The position numbers and the translations under genes were made by a program. From the NCBI GenBank assembly GCA_950022295.1, contig OX465597.1, positions 192,819,016 to 192,883,015 of the forward strand: 64,000 nucleotides of DNA, in the 5' to 3' direction. The notes beneath the pieces were generated by a model. The model was not told the DNA's origin. It was given only the letters and a program-made list of their open reading frames with translations, and did no database searches. The first letter of the stretch is position 1. Every line of letters begins with the position of its first letter. Positions 33,845-44,567 of the stretch are shown here, in pieces. This DNA is from Bromus sterilis (taxonomy: Eukaryota > Streptophyta > Magnoliopsida > Poales > Poaceae).

Positions 33845-36593
33845 TGTAAGGCCCGATATGCGGTACTGTTCCAGATCTAGGTGTTTCCACCCAGATCCGG
33901 GGACGAAGCACATATCGGTCCCACCGCGACATATGACATAGCCATATGCCCCGGATTTCCAACATGATATCACAACATTACAGATACAAGGATACAACAT
34001 CTCATAAAATCGGCATACAACTGCCTGAAATACAATACAACAGCGGAAGACACATGTCTGAGTACAGACTACAAGCAAATGCCTACTGGCAAAGAGAAAA
34101 GCACCGATCCCATAACCACACGGGTCCAGGCCCTCCGCCGAGATCCGCCTAACTAGTCGTCGTCGAGTCTCCACGTGAAACGTCGATCACCATACCTGTT
34201 GTCGATCAGAACCCTGAAAAGAGTTTGGGGGTAGTATCATGAGTACAGAGGTACTCAACATCCAACTGTAGTGGTCATCTGACCCAGCAAGGACTTCATC
34301 ACTCGTCATTCTAGGACAACTAGTAGTTTACGGTAAGGAAGAGGTAAGTGGTGAGGTTGCTGCCGCACTAGCATTTATGTAGTGGCTAACGATCTAGAGA
34401 GTAAGATAAGAAGCCAAGCATTCGATGAGGAATCGCCTCCAACAAGTCTTGCTATCAACTACTTACGCAAACATAACACCTATCCTATCCTTGTCCTCCT
34501 CTTCGCATCCCGACGAAGAAGAAGCAGTCAAGGCACACACACGCGTTGATCAAGTTATATTAAGATTATGTCTGTTGTTGTTGTCTATGAACAAGGAGTA
34601 GGTCTCAAGTCGTCCATAACCGTGGACACGGCTTCTCGAAAAGATTTAACCCTGCAGGGGTGTACCAACTGCCCATTACGAGGCTCCGCACGCACGTCCA
34701 TCACTCTCAGTTGCTACCCATCATAGGCAACCATTTTATGATTTAGTTCCAAGAGATCCAAAACGACAAGTCCCTCTAGCTAACAACGAACAAATCCGGG
34801 TGGCCCCCGGTGAGTCGACATCCAACTCAAAAGCCGGCCGCGCTCTCGAATCGGCCTCTACCGTCTGGACGAGGTCGGGTTAGCTACCCAAACAGATGTG
34901 GGCAGCCCCTAGCTTCCAGGTGTGGACCAACAAAGAAACCATGTCTCCGCTGGCCCAAGTTGTTTTAAAAGATTTCTGCTAGGAGCAACCCGACAAGATA
35001 TATATGCATGTTTTCAAATGGTAAATCAGCTTGGGCCACCACTAGAAATGTTTGAAGCTAGATAGGTAAGAAAAGGGGACCCCATAAAATCCCACACGCG
35101 GTTAGGCACGCTGAGTCATAAAACCAATACCCGGAACTCGGATCCTAGGTGACTCGAATGGAACAAAGCGTCGGGGCGGGATAGCCTAAACCTTCCATCC
35201 TTCGTCGAATATAGTAAACATTAATAATAATAATCATATCATCAACAATAATATAATAATGTGATATCCCAAACCCAGGAGTAACAAGTAACATCGTAGC
35301 ATCCTAAGCATGCATACTAAGCAGGGGCTGAGCAACGAGCAAAAGTAACATAGCAGTACAAGGTTTGCTGGGAGGGGACATGGCTGTATCGGTTTAAAAG
35401 AGGCTGTAAACATGTGGTAGGATCAAACATCGAGCCTAACCTATACTAGCATGCAAACCGCTGGTTGAAATAGAATGGATCATAAGTAATGCATAGTCCT
35501 TGCCTGTTGATAAGTCGGGTTCCGAAGGTGTAGTTGATCGCAAGCTCGCATCGTCTCCGAGAGGTACCCGCGGGAGCACACAAGAAGTAAACACTCGAAA
35601 GCAATCAACGGTGCACCACTATTACTACGGAGCAACACAAGATCAAGAAGACAACACAAGGCACGGCAACGCGATACGGATCTATCATCGAGAACGGTTA
35701 CTAACGATTTAAGTGGAGTACTCGTCACACACGACGAATGTCGCACGTTTACGGTGGGTCAAGTTGTTTAGCTAAAGGTGATCAACCAACGGTTATTAAC
35801 ATGGCAACTCAAGCAAGCATGGCATAGCACACAAACATGGCAAAAGGTGAAGCACAAAGTAAACTATCTATGCTAGTCAATTTAAGTGGGGTGAAATCCT
35901 AGACATGCAAACTATTGCGGACCCCACGATAAATATTGCATTTGGTACAGTTTTTACCCTAAACAATATTTTATTATTTTTATTAGCAAGCAACAGCAGC
36001 AAAAACATAATCTACATGCAATTCTAGTCAAGTTACATATAAAGAACATTTCAAACAGAGCAACAGATAAAAAGTTATAGCAGTTACAGTTTCAGTGGCA
36101 GGCAGTGTAATTAGCAGTCAAACAGCATGTAAACAAAGTCAAACATGGCAACAAAGCACAAATTATTAAACTAGACACAAAACTAAGCAAGTTTCATATT
36201 TAAATCGTCGCAATCGGAGCTACGGTTAAAAAGTTACGGCACTGTAAAAATCCTAATACAAACTGCCTAATTAAATAAAAACAACTAGCAGAAAAAAAAC
36301 TAGCTAGGCCGAAATCTACTGGGCCCAACTAACAAAAAAAATAAATAACAGAAAAATAAAAAAAACGGGCAGCAGGCGCCTCACCCACGGGCTGAGGCCC
36401 ACTGGCCTGGGCTGGCTCGGCTGGGGCAGGCCGTGGCTGCTGGGCCTGGCGCGGCCCACCTGGCCGGCTGGCTGCGGTTGGAGCGGGCGCACGCTTCCTG
36501 CTCCTCCCCGAGCGGGAGCGGTAGGCGGCGGCGGCTTGCTCGGCTCGCCGGCCGGCCGCGCGACGAGACGGCGAGGGGGAGGTCGAGGCGGAC
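33845..36593 (-). mobile_element. Z 3' LTR, distal part
   Basis: Near-identical direct repeat of 52413-55159. It ends on the left at TGTAAGGCCCG (minus-strand end CGGGCCTTACA) next to GTGTT; the other side of Z has GTATT, a probable target duplication with one change. About ten differences are visible in the first 770 bp, so the insertion is recent. It is cut at 36593 by the insertion of U; about 320 bp of the same LTR reappears at 51490-51813. Confidence 0.85.
34613..34665 (-). repeat. Shared palindromic block, Z 3' LTR
   Basis: Reverse orientation. It contains CCGTGGACACGG, CTTCTCGAAAAG and the perfect palindrome CCCTGCAGGG (34650-34659). Same block as in Y, W and U. Confidence 0.75.
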
Positions 36594-38018
36594 TGTAACA
36601 GCCCACATGTAACAAGCTAGCAAACACCATGTAATTTACTTTCTTGTTGGACTTGTAACTTAGCATGGTGGATGTGTATGTCATTTCATGTGGTGATTTT
36701 AATTGGCTTTGAGAATGGAGTCATGTTGAGTTGTTTTCCTTTGCATCCAAAGTGGTTCAAGAAGGGCAGTCATGGAATTTTCCTTGTCACATGCTCACTT
36801 CACTTGACCCCAAACTTGGCCTAGCCATTTCTTTTGCTGTTGCAAGGGTTTTAAAACCCTCAAGGCATTTTTGCCACCACCAAAAACAGTAGCTCTAGTT
36901 CAAAGTGTTTTTGAATTCAAAAAGGGGCCACATTTTTGCTGTTGCCTAAATTGGTCAAACCAATTTTGAAAAATCTAGGAAAATGCAAGGATTAAGAATT
37001 TCAAGCTCATGGAATTTTGAACCTTCTATTTTTCTCTCAAAAACTCTTCAAAGTCCTTTTCTATTTAATTTTAAATAGAAAAAAGGTACTGTTTTGCTTT
37101 TGGGGATTTTTCGCTGCATGAAAATTGATCAAATCAATTTTGGGTGATCAAGCATCTTTTTAGGGGATTTTAAAAATATTTGGAATAATTTTCCTTTTCC
37201 CCTATCTTTTTTCCTTTCCTTTTCTTTCTCTGCTGCTCTCTTTCCTTTGGAAAAGGGCCTGCCTTCCTCCCTTTCACTTCCAGCCCAGCTTGGGCCGCCC
37301 GAATTCAGCCCACCAGGTTGCAGCGCCCGTTTTTTTTTTCCTTTTCCTCTCTCCCTCAGCAGCGGGTCCCACTCGTCATCCCCCTCCTCTCACCTTTTCT
37401 CCCCCCACGCACATGGCATGCCATGGAGGAGAGGCTCTCCTGGAGCCACGTCTCCTCCTCCCCCTCTCCTATATCTGCCCCCTCTCCATCTCCCCGAAAC
37501 CCTAGTCCTCTTCCTCCTCCCCTTGCGCTGCCACTCCTCTTCCCCTTCCTCCCATCTCTCTCTCTCTCTCTGGAGCCGCCATGGACAGGAGGTCCATGGC
37601 CTGAAGCTGCTGCCCCGCGCGGCCACGCTCGCCGAGACGCCGGCGACCTCCTCCCCCAAGCAGTCCGACGCCGTCAAACCCCGCTGTGAGCCGCGACCTC
37701 TCCCCCCTCCCCTGTTTCTCGTGCGCAGGACGTGTGCCGCCGTGGCCGCCATGTTTTTTTTTCGTCGTAGCTTACGGTCGCGGTAGGATGCGAGACGAGG
37801 CGGAGACAGCAAAAAACGGAACCTTGGCAGCCCCAGCTATGCCAGTGAGCGCTTCGGCGAGTTCCAGAGCCGGCGTGGGCTACGCGGTTGTCGCCGGAGG
37901 TCACCGCCGCGACCTGTCTGAAGCTCAGGGTCAGGAGCCTCCAGCCCGTCAGGTTTCAGAGAACTGTGCTGCGTTTTGGCGCCTCATAGGGCTCGGTTGG
38001 CCTGTCCTGACATGTGTA

Positions 38019-38110
38019 GTAGTGGTAGCGGAGTGGTCACACGGCTGGGGTTGGAATCGAGTGATCCCGTGTTCGAATCCCATCCAGCGCGATATAAGGC
38101 CGGCTTTTTT
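38019..38110 (+). other. tRNA-like Pol III module 1 in U LTR
   Basis: A-box-like TAGCGGAGTGG (38026-38036) and B box GTTCGAATC (38071-38079). The distance from the A-box T to the B-box G is 45 bases, as between positions 8 and 53 of a standard tRNA. Bases 38019-38025 pair with 38084-38090 at five of seven acceptor positions; the T stem is poor. A run of six T follows at 38105-38110, a good Pol III terminator. Degenerate as a tRNA, plausible as a Pol III promoter. Confidence 0.6.
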
Positions 38111-38175
38111 CTTCTCTTCAGTAGCGCAGCAGCAGATCGTGTCATCTCTCGGATCTTTTTGTTTCTGGCAAGATT

Positions 38176-38260
38176 GTATCCGTAGCCTAGTGGCGTAGAC
38201 GCCGCAGCCGCAGCCGTGAGATCCTGGGTTCAAACCCCGGACGACGCAAGGCGCCCTTTT
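38176..38260 (+). other. tRNA-like Pol III module 2 in U LTR
   Basis: A box TAGCCTAGTGG (38183-38193) and B box GGTTCAAACCC (38227-38237), again 45 bases apart in tRNA numbering. The T arm is complete: CTGGG (38224-38228) pairs with CCCGG (38236-38240) around a seven-base loop TTCAAAC. Acceptor pairing is four of seven. TTTT follows at 38257-38260. It is the best preserved of the three. Confidence 0.65.
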
Positions 38261-38338
38261 GTTTCAATTTTGAGTTTTTCTTCGGTTATCCCGCGCTTCA
38301 CTTCTTATCCTCTGTGTGTCTTTTATCCAAACGTGCTT

Positions 38339-38429
38339 CCTTTCCTAGCTGAGCTGGTTGGTTCGTTAGGAGTGGACTTGAGGTCGTGGGTTCGAATCCC
38401 CCTGGGGTCGTTTAACCCCGAATTTTTTT
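38339..38429 (+). other. tRNA-like Pol III module 3 in U LTR
   Basis: A box TAGCTGAGCTGG (38346-38357) and B box GGTTCGAATCC (38389-38399), 44 bases apart in tRNA numbering. The T stem GTGGG/CCCCC pairs at four of five positions. GAGGTCGTGGGTTCGA is a phrase common in plant tRNA genes. Seven T follow at 38423-38429. The acceptor stem is not recognisable. Confidence 0.6.
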
Positions 38430-40396
38430 GCTCTTTTAGAGCATGGCCGTGGAGCAGCTGGGCCGGGCCCGTTAGCATTAGCGCACCAGGCGGCAGGGAG
38501 CAGCAGCTGGGCTGCTGGCTGGGCTTCCTTTTTCTTTTTTTTTATTTATTCCTTTTCTTTTCTGTTTTATTTTATTCAAGTTTGAATTCAAATTCAAACT
38601 AGACTTTCACCTCCTGTTCAATCGAGGCATGCCTTATATCAATTTAGGGTAGCTTGAGCTAATGGTCAGCATAGTGGGGAGCATTTTTGCATTTGAACCC
38701 CTATGATTTTGAAGCTTGGTCATTTTGCAAAATGCCCCCCTGCAAATTCTTGGTTTGGCAAAGCTTGTTCAAATTTCAAATTAGCCCATGCCATATATGA
38801 AATGGGGGTAGTTTTACACAAGTAATTGCATGGTGATGATGATTTGTTCATCTGAACCTTTTCAAAATTCATGAGGTGCAATTTTGCACTCAGCCCCTGA
38901 ACTTCAGCTGAATTGCAACTGCCCTTGCAAATCCAAACTGAGACATGTCATATATGGTTTTGGGGTGCTTTTCTGCAAGGAGTTCAGTAGTGATGTTTTC
39001 ATGATGTGTTGTGCAACTTTTGAGACAAGGTGTGATCACCTGGTTCAGAAGTTTTCAGGTCTGTCTGCCTGCAACATTTCAACTTCAGTGCATTTGAAAT
39101 GTTGTTCATCTGATCTTTTCAAGTCTGTTCCAAGTCATCTTCTTCTTCAAGTCAGCCCCTAGCATGTTGTCATATGCTATGTGGCTGGCCTCCATCAACT
39201 GTTGCACCTTTCATGTGTCTATTTCACCGACACTACTTCGTCTCCGGAATCATTGTTTTTACTTTCGTGTTATTTAAATTCTTGCAATGCTTGTTGATCA
39301 TATCATGCTATTTACACCTAAATTAAGGCTCAGACCAAAGCCATTGCAATGTAAATAAAATGCATATGAAAGTGATGACTTGTCGTCATCACCTTCATTT
39401 AAACTTGACTAGACAGGGTCACATCATGTAAATAAAACTTGAACATGCCATCCTTGTTTGAGTTGCTTCAGTTGCTTACTTGTGTGCCTTTCTTGCCGGT
39501 ACCTTACGTTAGCACCTGAGACCGCCGAGGAGACTTACGTGGAGCTGTCCGACACCGAGCCCGAGGGTACCGTGAGTGCTGCTTCGACTACCTTACCAGG
39601 CAAGGGGGAGATCTGTGTCATTACTTTATAACTCTCTGCTCATGCCTAGCTGTAGATCTGGAACGTTGTTGCTTGATCCTATCTACCTTATATGCCATGT
39701 TTAAGCCTATACAGCCATGATCCCCACATCCCAGCAAACCATTGTACTGCTAAGTTACTGCTGCTCAGCCATTGCTTAGTATGGATAGAAAACTTGCTGC
39801 TTACCTTATATATTTATGGTTGGGATATCATGCTATAAAAGAAGTTGGTTGATTTTTTTATTATTGTTAAATGATGTTAATTTATATTCGACGAAAGGTG
39901 GAAGGCTGGACTGTTCCCGTCTGGTGCTTTGTTCCATTTGAGTCACCTAGGACCCGAGTTCCGGGTATTGGTTCTTTGATCGAGCGTGCCTAATCGTGTG
40001 TGGGGTTTTATGGGGCCCCCTTGTCTTATCTACCTAGCTTCGTACATTCTAGTGGTGGCCCGAGCTGATTTACATTTGCAATGTGTGTGTGCTGGTTGGA
40101 TCCCCAGTTGTTTCCAAACCAAACCAGGGCCAGGAGGACATAGTTTCTTGGCTGGCCCAAATAGACCGGCTGAGGACCCGGTCTCATAAGAGAACTAACC
40201 GGTAATCCAAACCTGGAGTCATACGGTAGAGTCCGATTCGAGAGCGTGGCCAGCTTTTGAGTTGGGTGTCGACTCACCGGGGGCCACCCGGATATGTGCG
40301 TTGTTAGTTAGAGGGACTCTGACGTTCTGGAGTTTCAGGCGCTTACCTAGCCAAGTGGAAACCGGGCGTACATGCGACGTCTATAATGGACAGTTG

Positions 40397-40451
40397 GTAC
40401 ACCCCTGCAGGGTAAAAATCTTTTCGAAAAGCCGTGTCCGCGGTTATGGAC
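40397..40451 (+). repeat. Shared palindromic block in U LTR
   Basis: Three perfect or near-perfect palindromes in 41 bp: CCCTGCAGGG (40403-40412), CTTTTCGAAAAG (40420-40431) and CCGTGTCCGCGG (40432-40443), followed by TTATGGAC. The arrangement is shared with Y, W and Z. Confidence 0.8.
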
Positions 40452-41248
40452 AACTCTGAGCCTACGTCCTGTTCATAGAATAACATCAATGATAATCATG
40501 CTATAAAATTTGACAAACCGTGTGCGTGCCTTGGTTGTCTTTCTTCATCCAGGGGGACCGAGAGAGAAACGAGGTTGTGTTATGTTTGCGTAAGTAGGTG
40601 GATAGCCGACCTATGACACGTTGTCAACGTAAATTCTTGGATCTCATCTCTATTCTGATAGAACGAGTAGCCACCATACATGCTAGTACGGCTGCACCCT
40701 GTCTATGTCTTACCTTACCTGTAGCGTTAGTTATTCCGTAATGACATGTTCTCACCCCCGTTTACCTTTCTGTTATTACCGCTTTGCCTGATCGGCCGCT
40801 GCAGTGGACTACTACCTCGACCCCAGCACCGGACGTTACTTCGTGGAGGTGCCCCCGGAGGACGACGACGAGTACGAGTACCCCGACCAGTAGGATCCTA
40901 TAGTTGGGTTTAGACGATCCCGTGGGTGGATGTTCATGTGCAGCCCTCTCTAGGGCAATTTGGATCTTGACCGTACCCGGTCCATACTTTGCTTCCGCTT
41001 GATGTATTGATGAGATGTACTCATGATGATGTTGTATCATTAGACAGTGGCGTTGTATGCCCTGTTCTAATTATCTATCTATATATATTTCTATTCTGTT
41101 AGAGTTATGCTTATATACCTGTTGTCGAGAATCCGACAGCGACACGAGTGCGAGTGTCGTGCGTCGGTGGCGTTTGATGCGCTTCTAACTCCGACCGGAC
41201 GCGAAAGCGACTAGTTAGAGTTAGTACCGCATCAGGGGCCTTACAACT

Positions 41249-41260
41249 TGGTATCAGAGC
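41249..41260 (+). promoter_or_regulatory. U primer-binding site (tRNA-Met)
   Basis: TGGTATCAGAGC, exact complement of the initiator tRNA-Met 3' end, three bases after the LTR end. It proves that 36594-41245 is a 5' LTR in forward orientation. Confidence 0.9.
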
Positions 41261-41931
41261 AGGACTGACTGTAGGACCCTTTACTGGTCGGAGTTGAGTC
41301 TAGAAACTATTTTGGTAATTATATAGGAAAAATCTCGGAGAGTAGGACCTCTTTCTGTTTTCTCCTCATCCCACCCTCCCACCCCTTTTTCCGTGAGGAA
41401 GTGAAACGATGTTTGGTCTCTGCAACTTATCCCCTTTCAAAACAATCTAGGTTCTCGTTTACATGAGACTCCGATTCCTCTATAATTTTTTGCTAGCGAC
41501 GAGATGTGTTGGCGTCTTTGAGACCACTGAGCCGCCACTTGGGGTTGACTGCTCTACCTCGCTTACGGCGTACCCCAGGTGAACCGTCCATACAGGATTG
41601 GCGGGCATCCTATGGTAATATGGATGTGGTGTCTTTCCCCTATGGACGACCGTGATGGCGGGCCGCTCAGGGCAGATGTCTCATTGTTCAGGTTTCCAAC
41701 CGCTCGTATATATTGTTGCGTGCTCGCTAGTAGATGATTATCTTGGATTCGGATGTTCTTGGTTTGGGAATTCCAGTAGCAGCCTAGTTATCGACTTTCC
41801 GGGTTAACCTTGGTGGAATTTCAGCCTTCGGCTTTCTCATACCTCGTGAGGAAGTTTTGTTGTCAATTTTGCTTAACTTCTGGTTACTTCAATGATTCGT
41901 TCATGTTCTCATAAGTGTACCTGTATTCAGG
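41261..41931 (+). other. U leader, noncoding
   Basis: Between the primer site and the gag ATG. T-rich and without a recognisable ORF; the element's packaging signal would be expected here but cannot be seen. Confidence 0.5.
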
Positions 41932-43090
41932 ATGCCAAGAGCGAACATGCTGCCGCCAGAGAACCCTATCCTTGGGGAGGCTGTAGCCGCAGTGGCTCAG
42001 GGCACAGCTGCGATCCTTCAGATGCTGCAGCTCCAGGGTTCTCAGAGGAATGATCGTCCACAATACACCACACTGCAGCAGTTCCTTGCGATCAGCCCAC
42101 CCAGGTTCTCCGAGGCTCGAGACCCGCTGGAGGCGGATGACTGGATTGCAGAGATCAAGAAGCACTTCAATGCCAACACCGTCAGACCCGTCGACTACGT
42201 CACCTTCGCCTCCTTCCAGCTTCAGGGTGCCGCAGGCAGTTGGTTTTCGACGTACAAGGCAAACAAGGGTGATGCAGAGATCACGTGGGATGACTTCGTC
42301 AAGGATTTCAGAGCTGCTCATATCCCCAGTGGTCTGATCGAGAGGAAGCGTGAGGAGTTCTTAGCTCTGAGGCAGGGGGACAGGTCTGTGCAGGAGTATA
42401 ACCTGGCCTTCGTCAGGCTTGCCAGGTATGCTCCAGAGGAGGTCTCGTCAGAGGCCAAGCGCATTGCCAGGTTCCGCGGTGGTCTTGCCCCGGACATCAA
42501 GTATGCGCTCACCTTGTCCACGCCAAGCCTGTTCTCAGAGTTCGTCGACCAGGCTATCAGACAGGAGTCAGCTGAGGCAGAGCGTTCCGCAGAGAAGAGG
42601 AAGCAAAGAGAGCACAGTTCAGCAGTGATGGTCCACAAGAAGGCCAAGTCCTCGGTTACAGAGTCACAGCCTCAGCCGCAGCGCCAGCAGTTCCAGCAGA
42701 GGGGGGCAGTTGTCCGCACTTTTGCCCGCCCTCCCGTCCCAGTGCAGCACGGACCTCGCTCTACTCCACCTTACGCGAGGCCGCCTGCTCCACAGGGCCA
42801 GCCCAGGCCAGAGATCACGTGCTTCAAGTGTGGCAAGCCGGGCCACAAGTCTCCGCAGTGCACCGACCCTCGTTACGCCAGGCTGCCTCCGCCTCCACCT
42901 CGCTCTACACCGAGCAACGCGATGGTGCGGGCCCAGCCACGAGCAGTCAGGGTGAACAACGTGACCGTCGCAGAGGCCCAGCAGTCGTCCGAGATTGTGC
43001 TTGGTAGGTTGCTTGTATGTTCAGTTCCAGCGTCAGTTTTGTTCGATTTCGGAGCATCCCATTCCTTCATATCTCAGTCCTTTGCTTCAA
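41932..43090 (+). CDS. U gag with start of protease (truncated)
   Basis: An uninterrupted ORF from ATG 41932 runs to 43173, but only to about 43090 is it element sequence. It has a retrotransposon gag domain (ISPPRFSEARDPLEADDWIA at residues ~56-75, then ITWDDFVKDFRAAHIPSGLI), a Gln/Arg-rich linker, and a CCHC zinc knuckle CFKCGKPGHKSPQC at residues 297-310. A Pro-rich linker and the protease start VLFDFGASHSFISQSFAS follow, with Phe in the usual D-S/T-G site at residue 373. Gag forms the particle and binds RNA. The last ~28 codons are a read-through into foreign sequence. The open gag suggests a young copy. Confidence 0.75.
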
Positions 43091-43337
43091 CTAGATGTTG
43101 CACACAAAGGGAGAACACTTTGTTGGATTTATTTGTGAGGGATCATCATATAATGTTACCATCATATATATAATACAAGAATAATAATATGCATACAGAA
43201 ACGTATGAAAATATGTTACATGATGTGGTCCATGACCATACCATATCAAATGCCCCTTGCAAATTGAAGTTATACGCCTCTACTTTATCTTTTGCAACTT
43301 TTACGTGGCTGCTAGGGCTTTCATGATAGAAATGTTT
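43091..43337. other. Unassigned junction segment
   Basis: AT-rich sequence of about 250 bp between the truncated U protease and the P LTR. It includes ATATATATAAT-type runs. I cannot match it to any other element in the window. Confidence 0.4.
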
Positions 43338-44253
43338 TGATAGAGGCGAAGGTGTCCCGATGTTTCGATGAGATGGTGGAGATCGATTATGGTGGAGACG
43401 ACTTTCACGATCCGACTACGAACGTGCGAAGACGTTGCGCCTTAGCGATCGCTAAACCAACTCCGAGAGGTTATTGATCCCGCGGATGCACGATCAACCT
43501 GACCACGAAGGTCTAATTCCTGCAAGCAATCGAAGAACAAGCAAGAACTAAGAATTGCAATCTGGATATTGCGAATATAAGATGAATGATTACGAAAGTT
43601 GGGGTTCCAATGAGGTCTTGGCCTGGTCGGATGACACAAACGAAGAGCTCGAAGTTGCGGCTATGGCTAACTTAAATCTAATTAAAACCCAAGTCTAAAC
43701 GACGCCCTAAGGGCTGTATATATGGGGGAACAGAGGGGATTTTCGTGACCCCTTGGAGGTGGGGTCCGAAAACAACCCTAACTCGGTTTCCCCACACATA
43801 CGGACTCTAAAAACAGCCTATAATGTGGTATTTCGAAATTACATGGGCCCAGCCCAATATTAAGGTGACGCAGCACCTATAATTGCTCTTGGACGAAAAT
43901 AATGAAGTGGCATCTCGTGTATTTCGTCCAAGCCTTCATGCATGCCTTATGGTGGCTTCAAAGTGCGAAAATCCCCACTGGAAGCTCCATTGTTCTTTCC
44001 CGCGCGCGCACCTTCTTCTCCATGCTTGATCCCGCTCCAATGACCGTCCTTCTTGTCCATGCTAGGTCCTTCATTCATAAGCAAAACAAAAGTATCTAAT
44101 TTAGGCAGCATCATATGTTCATGAACATTAGAAGGATTCGCAAGAAACGAAAGTACCTGATAATTTAGTTGACGTGCACGTGCTCTAGTAACTGGTCCAG
44201 TATGTGTAGTTGGTGAAGATGTGGGTGTAACATTAGTAGAGATGTCCTCATCA
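43338..44253 (-). mobile_element. P 3' LTR
   Basis: 916 bp, exactly the length of the other copy, with about nine substitutions between the two by eye (about 1%). Plus-strand ends are TGATAGAGG and CTCATCA. Left flank TGTTT. Confidence 0.85.
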
Positions 44254-44567
44254 TCCTCCCCTTCTTGAATTGAAGTCGTCCTCGACGGAAGCTCATTATC
44301 TTCTCCCAAATAAGGTTTCAAATCTGCAATGTTAAATGTGGGACTAACCCCAAAATCTGCAGGTAGCTCAAGTTTATATGCATTATCGTTAATTTTCTGT
44401 AAAACCTTAAAGGGACCATCAGCTCGTGGCATTAACTTAGACTTGCGCAAATCAGGAAACCTATCTTTACGTAGATGTAACCAAACAAGATCTCCTGGTT
44501 CAAACACAACATGCTTTCTACCCTTATCACCAGCAAGCTTGTATCTAGCATTCATTTTCTCAATGTT
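43947..44567 (-). pseudogene. P integrase C-terminus, running into LTR
   Basis: Same frame as the upstream pol after a TAA at 44570-44568. It has the GPY/F-type module: VFEPGDLVWLHLRKDRFPDL, then ADGPFKVLQKINDNAYKLEL and FNIADLKPYLGEDNELPSRT. An acidic QEGEDDEDI segment leads across the LTR boundary (44253), and about 100 more codons lie inside the LTR before the stop at 43947. An integrase tail encoded partly by the LTR is a known trait of CRM elements, where this tail is thought to direct insertion. Confidence 0.8.

Larger units (their letters stand above)
36594..41245 (+). mobile_element. U 5' LTR (4.65 kb)
   Basis: Starts TGTAACAGCCC, ends GGGGCCTTACA, inverted termini TGTAA/TTACA shared with Z. 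A GC-rich, proline-coding-looking section (37200-37800; ORFs to 179 codons) is LTR sequence, judged noncoding. The tRNA-like modules lie at 38019-38429 and the palindromic block at 40397-40451. The last 2 kb resemble the distal Z LTR in places. Confidence 0.8.
36594..43090 (+). mobile_element. U: gypsy element with 4.65-kb LTR (5' part only)
   Basis: Forward element inserted in the Z LTR after CGGAC (36589-36593). It has a complete 5' LTR, a tRNA-Met primer site, a leader, gag and the first part of a protease. RT, RNase H, integrase and the 3' LTR are absent; recognisable sequence stops at about 43090. The gag is of chromovirus type. The LTR is extraordinarily long and carries three tRNA-like modules. 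Confidence 0.75.

Noticed and set aside
37247..37812. ORFs of 123-179 codons on both strands
   Set aside because: GC- and CT-rich part of the U LTR. No recognisable domain and no second copy to show a conserved frame.
41249..41260. TGGTATCAGAGC here and at 50041, 52398 (reverse), 16636 (reverse) as part of tRNA genes
   Set aside because: Each lies directly after an LTR end, so they are primer-binding sites; no tRNA body surrounds them.
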